This document shows, piece after piece, positions 1 through 5,619 of a stretch of 5,619 bases of DNA; the stretch's first letter is position 1, and every line of letters begins with the position of its first letter. The DNA comes from Spirochaetales bacterium (GTDB lineage Bacteria > Spirochaetota > Spirochaetia > Sphaerochaetales > Sphaerochaetaceae). The DNA lies in the NCBI GenBank assembly GCA_017475725.1, contig JAFVFA010000250.1, forward strand, positions 1-5,619, given 5' to 3'. A program made the translations under genes and the position numbers. The notes below the pieces were generated by a model. The model did no database searches. It had not been told where the DNA came from and saw only the letters and a program-made list of their open reading frames with translations.

Positions 1-75
1 GAACTTCTGACCTCTCTTCTGGTCAGCGATTCCCTTCTTGTGCTTGATGGTTGCCCATTTGCTATGACCTGACAT
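1..75 (-). CDS. yebC: YebC/PmpR family protein, N-terminal 25 residues only (runs off left edge)
   Basis: Reading leftward from the ATG at 75-73 gives 25 codons that begin MSGHSKWATIKHKKG and continue with IADQKRGQKF. This closely matches the family opening M(A/S)GHSKWxxIKHxK followed by xDxKRGxxF, which is nearly invariant in YebC proteins. Members are about 240-250 residues, so roughly 90% of the gene lies beyond the window. The family was first described as transcriptional regulators (PmpR). More recent work ties some members to translation through difficult peptide stretches; which role applies cannot be told from the N-terminus. A good ribosome site, AGAGGT (81-86, complement), stands 5 nt before the ATG and fixes the start. 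The gene follows hemW on the same strand after 63 bp and has its own candidate promoter. The product is cytosolic. Confidence 0.93.
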   Translation of the reverse strand, partial: MSGHSKWATIKHKKGIADQKRGQKF

Positions 76-112
76 ATAAAACCTCTGTATTTTAAAATAA
101 GAATACCCTACG

Positions 113-142
113 AATTTACCATGACACTATTTTTACTGTCAA
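113..142 (-). promoter_or_regulatory. Candidate sigma-70 promoter for yebC
   Basis: On the minus strand a consensus -35 box TTGACA (142-137) is followed after 18 nt by TAAATT (118-113). The latter is preceded by TGG, giving an extended -10 (TGnTAAATT). Transcription would start near 106, leaving a leader of about 30 nt with AGAGGT ahead of the yebC ATG. The -35 overlaps the hemW stop codon (139-141). A 5-bp inverted repeat, TGACA-N10-TGTCA (122-126 and 137-141), covers the -35 and half the spacer and could be an operator. Seen by eye only; no scoring was possible. Confidence 0.6.
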
Positions 143-1311
143 TATAAGTCGGGTACAAAGTCCATCACTCTTGACGCGGCGGCATCTGCCGTCATCAGGC
201 CGGTGTCGTCAGGGACAAGGCGTTTGCCCTCAAGATGATAGCCCTCAAGGGCCATTCCCCCAAAATCCAGAGCCCTGCCTGAAAGCTCCTCAACCCTTTC
301 CGTATCCAGACCTCCTTTGTACCTGAGGCCCATCAGGACAAGCTCCTCCAGAGCCTCCTTCCTGTCCAGCCTCTCGGTCTCCACACCCTGGAACGGACCT
401 TCGGCGCAGTATGCAGCAACATCGGGCCTGAAGTTGAACCTGGTAACGCTGTTTAGGGAATCGAAGGCCGTTGAGGCAGCCCCGGGACCAAGTCCCACGT
501 ACTGTCTGTAGTCCCAGTAACGGCAGTTGTGGATGCATCTGTGGCCCGGCTTCGCGAAGTTCGAGACCTCGTAGTGCTCAAAGCCCCTTCTCTCAAGCAG
601 CTCCCAGATCCGTGAAAGTATCTCGAACTGACCTTCAGAGTCGGGCAGTTCAGGGTCCATCCTGTAGAGAGGAGTCCCCTCCTCAAGGGTCAGGGCGTAG
701 ACGCTCAGGTGGTCAGACGGATAGCGTTCGGTGATCTCCCTGACATCTGCAAGCTCATCATGCCAGGAGCCAAGGCAGGTGATGAGGTCGTAGCTCAGGG
801 TGCAGCCTGTCGCCGAACGGAGTCTCTGTGAAAGCTCCAGACCTCTTCTGGTCTGCTCCATGTCAGCGTTCCTGCCAAGGAACCTCAGGGCCCTTTGGTC
901 CAGGCTCTGCACACCCATCGAGAGTCTGGTGAAGAACCTTCCGAACAGGGGGAAATGCCCCTCCGAAAGGCTTTCCGGATTCATCTCAACGGAGAACTCC
1001 TCGGGCCTGCCGTTTGCGCAGACAGCCTCCGCGACCCTTCCCAGAAGCTCAGGGCCCAGGCATCCCGGATTGCCGCCCCCGATGAAGGCGGTCCTGTATG
1101 GTCTATGGTCCATTCTTGCGTTTACTGCCCCGATTTCAGACAAAAGCCTGTCCACATAGGACATCATTTGTGCCTGGCGTCTCTCCGCATCATTGGTGCA
1201 TGGAACCGAATAGAATGCACAGTAAGAGCATTTTGATGTGCAGAAAGGCACATGGATGTAAAGGGATGTCTCCTTGCTGAAATCGAACGCTTCAAGGAAG
1301 CTGTCCATCAT
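139..1311 (-). CDS. hemW: HemW-type radical SAM protein (candidate heme chaperone)
   Basis: The product has 390 residues, a normal length for HemW. The radical SAM [4Fe-4S] motif is CTSKCSYC (C24, C28, C31) after LYIHVPFC. Residue 33 is Phe, where true coproporphyrinogen dehydrogenase HemN has a fourth Cys; this favours HemW, a cytosolic heme-binding protein proposed to hand heme to respiratory enzymes. Other family landmarks are VEMNPES (108-114), RLSMGVQS (129-136), YALTLEEGTPLY (205-216), YEVSNFAKPG (247-256) and the proposed heme-binding HNxxYW motif (H261 to W266). A HemN C-terminal domain begins near LEELVLMGLRYKGG (321-334). Oddities: GGGTPS is GGGNPG (78-83), the usual GLPGQ after YDLI is CLGSW, and GAHS is GAAS (277-280). 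The start overlaps the lepB stop as ATGA, so translation is probably coupled. A second ATG follows at once (1308-1306), and either could be used. The only Shine-Dalgarno-like sequence is a weak GGGA inside lepB. Confidence 0.9.
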   Translation of the reverse strand: MMDSFLEAFDFSKETSLYIHVPFCTSKCSYCAFYSVPCTNDAERRQAQMMSYVDRLLSEIGAVNARMDHRPYRTAFIGGGNPGCLGPELLGRVAEAVCANGRPEEFSVEMNPESLSEGHFPLFGRFFTRLSMGVQSLDQRALRFLGRNADMEQTRRGLELSQRLRSATGCTLSYDLITCLGSWHDELADVREITERYPSDHLSVYALTLEEGTPLYRMDPELPDSEGQFEILSRIWELLERRGFEHYEVSNFAKPGHRCIHNCRYWDYRQYVGLGPGAASTAFDSLNSVTRFNFRPDVAAYCAEGPFQGVETERLDRKEALEELVLMGLRYKGGLDTERVEELSGRALDFGGMALEGYHLEGKRLVPDDTGLMTADAAASRVMDFVPDLY

Positions 1312-2303
1312 TTTCCCACAAGTCCGCTGATTCTGTTGAGAGGCCAGATCCTGAATGTGACACGGCCGTTGATGTTGTCGGCGTCGATGGGTCCGAAGTA
1401 GCGCCCGTCCTGGGAGTTGTCACGGTTGTCGCCCAAGGGAAGCACATGGCCCTCCGGGACATAGACACCGGTATCGTACTTCGCCCAGGTGCTTCTTGCC
1501 TCCATGTTGGTCGGGTCGGCCATCATGCGACCGATTTGGGTCTGCTTGTTGTACTCGTACAGATCCGTGAAGGAGACGGAGTCGTCCAGGGCCTGGTAGT
1601 CGGAGACCAGATGTCTGGGGACGTTGGAGCTGGAGACACCTTCCGCTGTCAGACCGTTGATCCTGCCCATGGCATTGTACCAGACATAGGTCCCGGAAGA
1701 TATGGTCCTCTTCGGTGCAGACACAAGGCCGTTCTCTGACCTGTATGTCATCTCATCAACATAAGTGTCTGTCCCTGCAAGCTTTATGTAGGAGTTTCCC
1801 TCTACGAACGTCACCGTGTCACCCGCGGCACCGACGCTGCGCTTCACAAGGAGCTTCTCCCTCATGTTACCCTGCTCGTCGACATCTATGTTGATCAGCG
1901 AGAACGATATCATGTAGATCAGCGTGCTCAGGACGTTGAACACCGGCCCCTTGCTCTCGTACTGCGGATTGCAGAAAGTGATTATGTCATCCTTGTCCGG
2001 GATCCTTGAGTCAAGGATTTTGGGCCCCTGCGGGAACGTCTCTATGCCATAGGTCAGTTTGGAGACAAGAACCCTGTCCTTTACAAGCAGCGTGTCCTGC
2101 ATTGACGGGGACGGGATTATGAAGAACTGGAAGAGGAACTGGTTGATCAGGAACACCACAACAACGGCGAAGAGGATGGCATCAAGCCAATCCAGAAGTT
2201 CGCTTACGAATGTCCTGTGCTGCTTGGCATAGAGCTTCTTGGCCTTCTTCCGTGTGAGATGTCTTTCCGTGCGGGTCAGTACCCAGTCAAATACCTTCTG
2301 CAT
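1308..2303 (-). CDS. lepB: Signal peptidase I
   Basis: This 331-residue inner-membrane serine protease removes signal peptides from exported proteins. A basic cytoplasmic N-terminus (about 1-38) leads into a transmembrane helix (about 42-63). Next come the nucleophile motif PSPSM with Ser67, box C-like KDDIITF (104-110), the catalytic Lys154 in LVKRSVGAAGD, and box E LGDNRDNSQDGRYFGPI (290-306). All catalytic elements are intact, so the enzyme should be active. A long stretch of about 120 residues between Lys154 and box E resembles the large second domain of E. coli-type LepB. The Ser-Lys gap is 87 residues against about 55 in E. coli, because of an insertion containing an uncharged hydrophobic run (about 121-139). 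The ATG at 2303-2301 is preceded by GAGGA (2316-2312, complement) with 8 nt spacing. The gene is first in an operon with hemW and has a near-consensus promoter just upstream. Confidence 0.96.
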   Translation of the reverse strand: MQKVFDWVLTRTERHLTRKKAKKLYAKQHRTFVSELLDWLDAILFAVVVVFLINQFLFQFFIIPSPSMQDTLLVKDRVLVSKLTYGIETFPQGPKILDSRIPDKDDIITFCNPQYESKGPVFNVLSTLIYMISFSLINIDVDEQGNMREKLLVKRSVGAAGDTVTFVEGNSYIKLAGTDTYVDEMTYRSENGLVSAPKRTISSGTYVWYNAMGRINGLTAEGVSSSNVPRHLVSDYQALDDSVSFTDLYEYNKQTQIGRMMADPTNMEARSTWAKYDTGVYVPEGHVLPLGDNRDNSQDGRYFGPIDADNINGRVTFRIWPLNRISGLVGK

Positions 2304-2322
2304 ATCTCGATTCCTCGATGCA

Positions 2323-2351
2323 ATTATAATGACAATAGCTCAAGTTGACAA
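2323..2351 (-). promoter_or_regulatory. Candidate sigma-70 promoter for lepB-hemW
   Basis: On the minus strand TTGTCA (2351-2346, 5 of 6 consensus) and a perfect TATAAT (2328-2323) are separated by 17 nt, the ideal spacing. Transcription would start about 6-7 nt on, near 2316. The lepB leader would then be only about 13 nt and would begin at the GAGGA ribosome site. The -10 lies in an 8-bp palindrome, ATTATAAT (2323-2330), so TATAAT also appears on the plus strand at 2325-2330, but without a recognisable -35 for that direction. Confidence 0.78.
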
Positions 2352-2373
2352 CAACGGGCAATAAAGTTAACTT
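2345..2373 (+). promoter_or_regulatory. Candidate sigma-70 promoter for the PEGA/FGE-like gene and smpB
   Basis: A consensus -35 TTGACA (2345-2350) is followed after 17 nt by TAACTT (2368-2373), which keeps the three most important -10 positions (T, A and final T). The predicted start, 7 nt past the -10, falls on or very near the A of the ATG at 2380, so the transcript may be leaderless. The -35 shares five of its six bases with the -35 of the opposing lepB promoter. An alternative is the plus-strand TATAAT at 2325-2330, which would give a leader of about 43 nt but lacks a good -35. Confidence 0.5.
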
Positions 2374-2374
2374 T
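2363..2374. repeat. Perfect 12-bp palindrome over the plus-strand -10 region
   Basis: AAAGTTAACTTT reads the same on both strands. It covers the candidate -10 of the rightward promoter and ends 5 bp before the ATG at 2380. Its position would suit a repressor site acting on the PEGA/FGE-like gene without touching the lepB promoter core. A 12-bp AT-rich palindrome may also arise by chance, and no second copy was noticed elsewhere in the window. Confidence 0.4.
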
Positions 2375-2379
2375 GAGGC

Positions 2380-3789
2380 ATGAAATTCAACAGGAGAAAC
2401 AAGGATCTTCCGAAAGTGGATCCAGTCAAGATAAAACCCCTCTTCGGCATGGAGCCGGGCAAGTGGCTGACAATGGCCTACGCTCTGGGTCTGGTGCTCT
2501 TTGTCTTCCTTGTGGCCATCCTTCCCGACATGATAGACGGCCATAAGCGCGTCACATTCACAAGCACATCCGGTGTGGTGGCAGTCTACGTGGACGATGT
2601 CTACAAGGGCGGAACCCCCTTCACCACCAAGATCGAGAGCGGAAGGCATCAGGTCTCCTACCGCGTCAACGGCCACGAGATCGACAGCTTCACAATCAAG
2701 GTCGGACATCCCGTCTTCCTGAACTGGCTTCTGCCCAGAACTCAGAAGGTCTCGAGCTCCGCAAGCCTCACATCAGAGGCCCTGGCCTCCCGTTCTAAGG
2801 AGCTCCTTGAGGACGTTGACAGCTACAGCGCCATCCTTGAGTACGATGACGTCCATCGCTATCCCCCGATCTACACCCAGTACGCACAGAGCTGCGGTTC
2901 AGCCTACGATGCCGATGTGCTCAAAGCCGCACTTCAGTTCGTCACCACAGAGGAGATGCACCAGGATTCAGAGGCAGCCCTCTCAAGCCTTGGCGTTTCT
3001 ATGGACAGCCCATACTCACAGCTTGATGGGAGCTCAACCGTCGGTGTTGCCGACGCGGAGGCCCCAACAGTCACAGCAAAGTCAACAAAGCTCAAGACCG
3101 ATGTTATAAGCATAGACGGATTCACAATCCCGGCCGCGGACTTCTCCAATGGCCGCGAGGTGACTGCATCCTATCCGGCGGTCATGGAGGCCGGAGAGCT
3201 TGTCCACACCGAGCCGTTCAACATAAGTGCATACTGCATAACCGAATACCAATACGCCCTATTCACTGCTGCGAACCCTGACTGGGCACTTTCAAACAAG
3301 GACAACCTGATGGCCTCAGGCCTTGTGGACGACTACTACCTTGACGGCATAACACTGTCTCTCACAACAGCCACCAACAGACCGATACGGAACATCAGCT
3401 GGTATGCGGCGGATGCCTTCTGCAAGTGGCTCTCATCCATAAGCGGAGTGACCGTTTACCTTCCGTCCGAGAACCAGTGGATTGCAGCCTCTCTCACCGA
3501 CACGGAAGGCGGCTTCCAGAAGTCCCTTATGCCATCCACCGCAGAGAAGTTCCCTGCAGCCATGCTTGGAAGCGTCTGGGAGATGACGGGCACAAGGTTC
3601 ATTCCACTGGCAAGGATATCGGATGCTGACATCGAGGAGACCCTCAACGCCTACAACGTCCAGACCGCCATGGTGGTCAAGGGCGGCTCCTACGTCAGTG
3701 ACATGAAGAGCATTGACCGCTACAGCGTAGGTGTTGCCAGCAGAAGGCTCTGCAGCGACTTCATGGGCTTCAGGATAGCCTGGAACTGA
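2380..3789 (+). CDS. Membrane-anchored PEGA-domain protein with degenerate formylglycine-generating-enzyme (SUMF1/FGE) fold
   Basis: The product has 469 residues. A charged N-terminus (1-29) precedes one transmembrane helix (about 31-50), which predicts an N-in protein with the rest outside the inner membrane. Residues about 57-107 look like a PEGA domain (beta-rich, with VYVDDVYKGGTPF at 69-81). A polar, partly helical linker runs to about 260. The C-terminal third carries FGE-sulfatase family marks: FNISAYCITEYQYALF (280-295), RPIRNISWYAADAFCKWLS (334-352), YLPSENQW (360-367), GSVWEMT (397-403), VVKGGSY (432-438) and a closing MGFRIA. By my alignment the two FGE active-site cysteines correspond to Ser440 and Ile445. 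It is therefore unlikely to make formylglycine and may bind ligand or act as a scaffold. GAGG (2375-2378) is only 1 nt before the ATG, too close for normal use; no other in-frame start keeps the membrane segment well placed. smpB follows after 9 bp. Confidence 0.82.
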   Translation: MKFNRRNKDLPKVDPVKIKPLFGMEPGKWLTMAYALGLVLFVFLVAILPDMIDGHKRVTFTSTSGVVAVYVDDVYKGGTPFTTKIESGRHQVSYRVNGHEIDSFTIKVGHPVFLNWLLPRTQKVSSSASLTSEALASRSKELLEDVDSYSAILEYDDVHRYPPIYTQYAQSCGSAYDADVLKAALQFVTTEEMHQDSEAALSSLGVSMDSPYSQLDGSSTVGVADAEAPTVTAKSTKLKTDVISIDGFTIPAADFSNGREVTASYPAVMEAGELVHTEPFNISAYCITEYQYALFTAANPDWALSNKDNLMASGLVDDYYLDGITLSLTTATNRPIRNISWYAADAFCKWLSSISGVTVYLPSENQWIAASLTDTEGGFQKSLMPSTAEKFPAAMLGSVWEMTGTRFIPLARISDADIEETLNAYNVQTAMVVKGGSYVSDMKSIDRYSVGVASRRLCSDFMGFRIAWN

Positions 3790-3798
3790 GGCGGTGCA

Positions 3799-4266
3799 AT
3801 GGACAGGAAAACCGAGATAAAGACGCTTCAGACCAACAAAAAGGCCTACTTCAACTACGAGGTCCTGGAGGACCTTGAGGCAGGCATGTCCCTTGAGGGC
3901 ACAGAGGTCAAATCACTCAGAGCCGGGCGCTTCTCCTTCACAGACTCCTACGTGAAGATCGACAACGGGGAGATGTGGCTGATCGGCTTCACCATCCAGC
4001 CCTATGACAAGGGCTCAATCTTCAACCACCAGCCGTCCAGGAACCGCAGGCTTCTTGTCCACAAGCAGGAGATCAAGCGCCTGAGGAGGAAGGTCGAGGA
4101 GAAAGGCCTTACCCTTGTGCCGACAAAGGTTTATCTCAAGGGAAACCTCATGAAGATGCAGGTCAGCCTCTGCAGAGGAAAGGCACTTCACGACAAAAAG
4201 GACGCCATCAAGGAACGGGACCTGAACCGCGCCGCCCAGCACGAAGCAAGGGACTACAGGTTCTGA
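3799..4266 (+). CDS. smpB: SsrA-binding protein SmpB
   Basis: This 155-residue, full-length SmpB binds tmRNA and brings it to stalled ribosomes for trans-translation in the cytosol. Family signatures run in order: N13-K14 near the start, LEGTEVKSLRAG (32-43), the central IQPYDKG (66-72), PSRNRRLLVHK (79-89), LVPTKVYLKG (106-115) and GKALHDKKDAIKERD (127-141). The last is followed by the basic C-terminal tail that enters the ribosomal A site/mRNA channel. GAGG (3788-3791) overlaps the stop codon of the preceding gene and stands 7 nt before the ATG, so the two genes are very probably co-transcribed and coupled. The final codons overlap the 3' end of the convergent kinase by 13 bp. No tmRNA gene is visible in the window. 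Confidence 0.97.
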   Translation: MDRKTEIKTLQTNKKAYFNYEVLEDLEAGMSLEGTEVKSLRAGRFSFTDSYVKIDNGEMWLIGFTIQPYDKGSIFNHQPSRNRRLLVHKQEIKRLRRKVEEKGLTLVPTKVYLKGNLMKMQVSLCRGKALHDKKDAIKERDLNRAAQHEARDYRF

Positions 4267-5619
4267 TCCTCCCTCCCGAATCTCCTGAGTCTTCTGAAAT
4301 ACTTTGTGTTGCCCTTCTCTATGTGCCTGTAGACACTGTTGTAGAGGTCCATGTAGACCTTGTGTTTCTCCATGTCCGGAGTGAAGACGTCCTTGTCATG
4401 GACCATGCTCCTGACCGCATCGCGGAAGCTGCTGAACTCGCCCATGGAGACGAAGGCGGCAATCGATGACCCGATTCCGCTGGCCTCGTGGGTCTGGATC
4501 CTCTTAACAGGTAGTCCGAAGACATCACAGCAGATCTGGACCACGCTGTCGCTTACCGAGCCGCCGCCTGCAATGTAGAGCTCCTTTATCTGCTGGCCCG
4601 AGCGCTTCTGCATCCGTAGCATGGCATGGTACAGCTCAAGGTCTATGCCCTTGATTATCGCCCTGTAGATGTGGGCCTTGTCATGGTAGTCGCTCAGACC
4701 CATGACGACCCCCTTTGCGAACGGGTTGTTGTTCCCCGGTGAGAGATGCGGAGTCAGTACCAGGCCACCGCTTCCGGCCGGAACGCCTTCAAGCATCGAG
4801 TCCAGTATCCTCTCCACCGGGACACCCTTCTCCGCAGCAATCATCTGCTCGTTCTGGCAGAAGTTGCGGATGAACCAGGTCACAATCCAGTAGCCGCGGT
4901 ACAGCTGGTACTCACCGTTGTAGAAGCCCGGCATTACAGCGGGATAGGAAGGCAGGAACGGACAGGGTTCGAAGTAATGGGGGCTGCAGAACTGGATTGT
5001 GCTTGCAGTGCCCAGTGAGATCGCAGCCTTGTCCTCGGTGATGACGGAGAGCCCAAGGGACTCGCAGGCCTTGTCGGTTCCGGTGGAGATCAAGGGGATG
5101 CCCTCAGGGATGCCTGTACGCCTGCTTGTCTCCGCGTTTATGCGTCCCACCTCGCCCGGTGAATCCACCAGGTCAACCAGCTTCTCCTTGGGGATGTCAG
5201 CCACACAGCGCGAAAGCCCCTTGCCCATCCATCTCCTGTTGCGGTAATCGAATGGGATATGCCCGACCTGATTGGCTGCCCCATCCTTCAATGTGCCTGT
5301 GAGCCTGTAGTTCATGTACGATGAGAGCATGACGAACTTGTCCGTCCTCTCCCAGAGCTCCGGCTCCTCTTCCATTATCCAGTTGCAGAATGCGTTCTTG
5401 TACAGAAGGTTTATGGTCTCTGTCATTCCCACTGACGCAAACAGAAGCTTGTGCAGGAACGGTGGTGTTGGCAGGCCCTTAGCCCTTCTCTCGTCCATCC
5501 AGACTATTATGTTCCTCAGAGGCTTGTGGTCCTTGTCCAGAATCAGAACGGTGTCCCTGATGCAGGTGATTGTCACCGCAATGATGTCATCGAACAGGTT
5601 GTCCTTGTCCTGATTCTTC
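4254..5619 (-). CDS. FGGY-family carbohydrate kinase, 5' end beyond right edge
   Basis: The frame is open to the right edge: 454 codons are visible and roughly 50-60 N-terminal residues, including the first phosphate-binding Gly motif, are missing. A GTG at 5576 is not the start, because 14 upstream in-frame codons (KNQDKDNLFDDIIA) fit the family. FGGY kinases phosphorylate sugars or polyols with ATP in the cytosol. Numbering visible codons from the right edge, marks are VWMDERRA (39-46), STGTDKACESLG with the probable catalytic Asp182, SLGTAST (201-207), the sugar-region RGYW (241-244), LTPHLSPGNNNPFAKG (288-303), and the ATP-site signature AGGGSVSD...DVFGLPVKR (350-373). The last third matches FGGY signature 2. 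The substrate cannot be fixed from sequence; the RGYW and LTPH segments recall a little-characterised YgcE-like branch more than XylB or GlpK, but this is from memory. The gene converges on smpB with a 13-bp overlap, and its promoter lies outside the window. Confidence 0.88.
   Translation of the reverse strand, partial: KNQDKDNLFDDIIAVTITCIRDTVLILDKDHKPLRNIIVWMDERRAKGLPTPPFLHKLLFASVGMTETINLLYKNAFCNWIMEEEPELWERTDKFVMLSSYMNYRLTGTLKDGAANQVGHIPFDYRNRRWMGKGLSRCVADIPKEKLVDLVDSPGEVGRINAETSRRTGIPEGIPLISTGTDKACESLGLSVITEDKAAISLGTASTIQFCSPHYFEPCPFLPSYPAVMPGFYNGEYQLYRGYWIVTWFIRNFCQNEQMIAAEKGVPVERILDSMLEGVPAGSGGLVLTPHLSPGNNNPFAKGVVMGLSDYHDKAHIYRAIIKGIDLELYHAMLRMQKRSGQQIKELYIAGGGSVSDSVVQICCDVFGLPVKRIQTHEASGIGSSIAAFVSMGEFSSFRDAVRSMVHDKDVFTPDMEKHKVYMDLYNSVYRHIEKGNTKYFRRLRRFGREDQNL

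Noticed and set aside
122..141. Intrinsic terminator after hemW
   Set aside because: The inverted repeat has only 5-bp arms with an A/T-rich 10-nt loop and no following T-run on the minus strand. It is too weak and overlaps the yebC promoter.
139..1311. Assignment as HemN (oxygen-independent coproporphyrinogen dehydrogenase)
   Set aside because: HemN has CxxxCxxCxC; here the last position is Phe33. The length of 390 and the HNxxYW motif also fit HemW rather than the longer HemN.
2287..2709. Minus-strand open frame of 140 codons across the lepB/PEGA intergenic region
   Set aside because: It lies opposite the PEGA gene's membrane and PEGA coding region, covers both divergent promoters and the lepB start, and its product has no recognisable family pattern. 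It is a complement shadow of a real gene.
2380..3789. Active formylglycine-generating enzyme or ergothioneine-type (EgtB) iron enzyme
   Set aside because: The FGE cysteines are replaced, and I see no N-terminal DinB-like domain or His triad typical of EgtB. Only the C-terminal fold is shared.
3799..4266. tmRNA (ssrA) gene beside smpB
   Set aside because: No tRNA-like acceptor, tag-reading frame or other tmRNA feature was seen; both flanks of smpB are coding sequence.
4360..4578. Plus-strand open frames within the kinase region (also 4702-5018, 4999-5247 and 5314-5613)
   Set aside because: They are antisense to a well-supported FGGY kinase, have no family-like pattern, and lack clear ribosome sites.
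5574..5576. GTG as the start codon of the FGGY kinase
   Set aside because: The frame stays open upstream to the window edge with residues that fit the family, and starting here would delete the N-terminal phosphate-binding part. The gene is simply cut by the window.

Overview
The window is a compact, moderately GC-rich bacterial segment of five complete or near-complete genes plus the first 25 codons of a sixth. The content is mostly housekeeping: signal peptidase I (lepB), a HemW-type radical SAM protein, the start of YebC, a membrane-anchored PEGA/pseudo-formylglycine-generating-enzyme protein, SmpB, and most of an FGGY carbohydrate kinase. The E. coli-like layout of the LepB active site, the PEGA plus FGE-fold protein beside lepB and smpB, and the diverged HemW would fit a spirochaete (Treponema/Sphaerochaeta-like, probably gut-associated). 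That placement is inference from gene content and protein style. No rRNA or other taxonomic marker is present.

Layout. The left half is transcribed leftward: lepB (2303 to 1308), then hemW (1311 to 139), overlapping by ATGA, then yebC (75 to the left edge). yebC has its own promoter, whose -35 box overlaps the hemW stop codon. The right half starts at a 76-bp divergent control region (2304-2379). From there the PEGA/FGE-like gene (2380-3789) and smpB (3799-4266) run rightward as a tight pair 9 bp apart. The FGGY kinase (right edge to 4254) converges on smpB and overlaps its 3' end by 13 bp. There is no gene-free stretch longer than 76 bp, and I see no tRNA, rRNA, CRISPR array, insertion sequence or convincing intrinsic terminator.

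How the parts fit. LepB cuts signal peptides on the outer face of the inner membrane. The divergently transcribed PEGA/FGE-fold protein is predicted to sit in the same membrane with its large domain outside. It has lost both cysteines that FGE enzymes use, so it is probably a binding or scaffold protein. SmpB serves trans-translation. HemW is a candidate heme chaperone, and YebC is a translation/transcription-associated factor. The kinase looks like the end of a separate sugar-use locus that continues to the right.

I found no clear new defence or mobile system. The most interesting points are the divergent promoter pair sharing one -35 region with a possible leaderless start, the pseudo-FGE membrane protein, and a hydrophobic insertion inside LepB.
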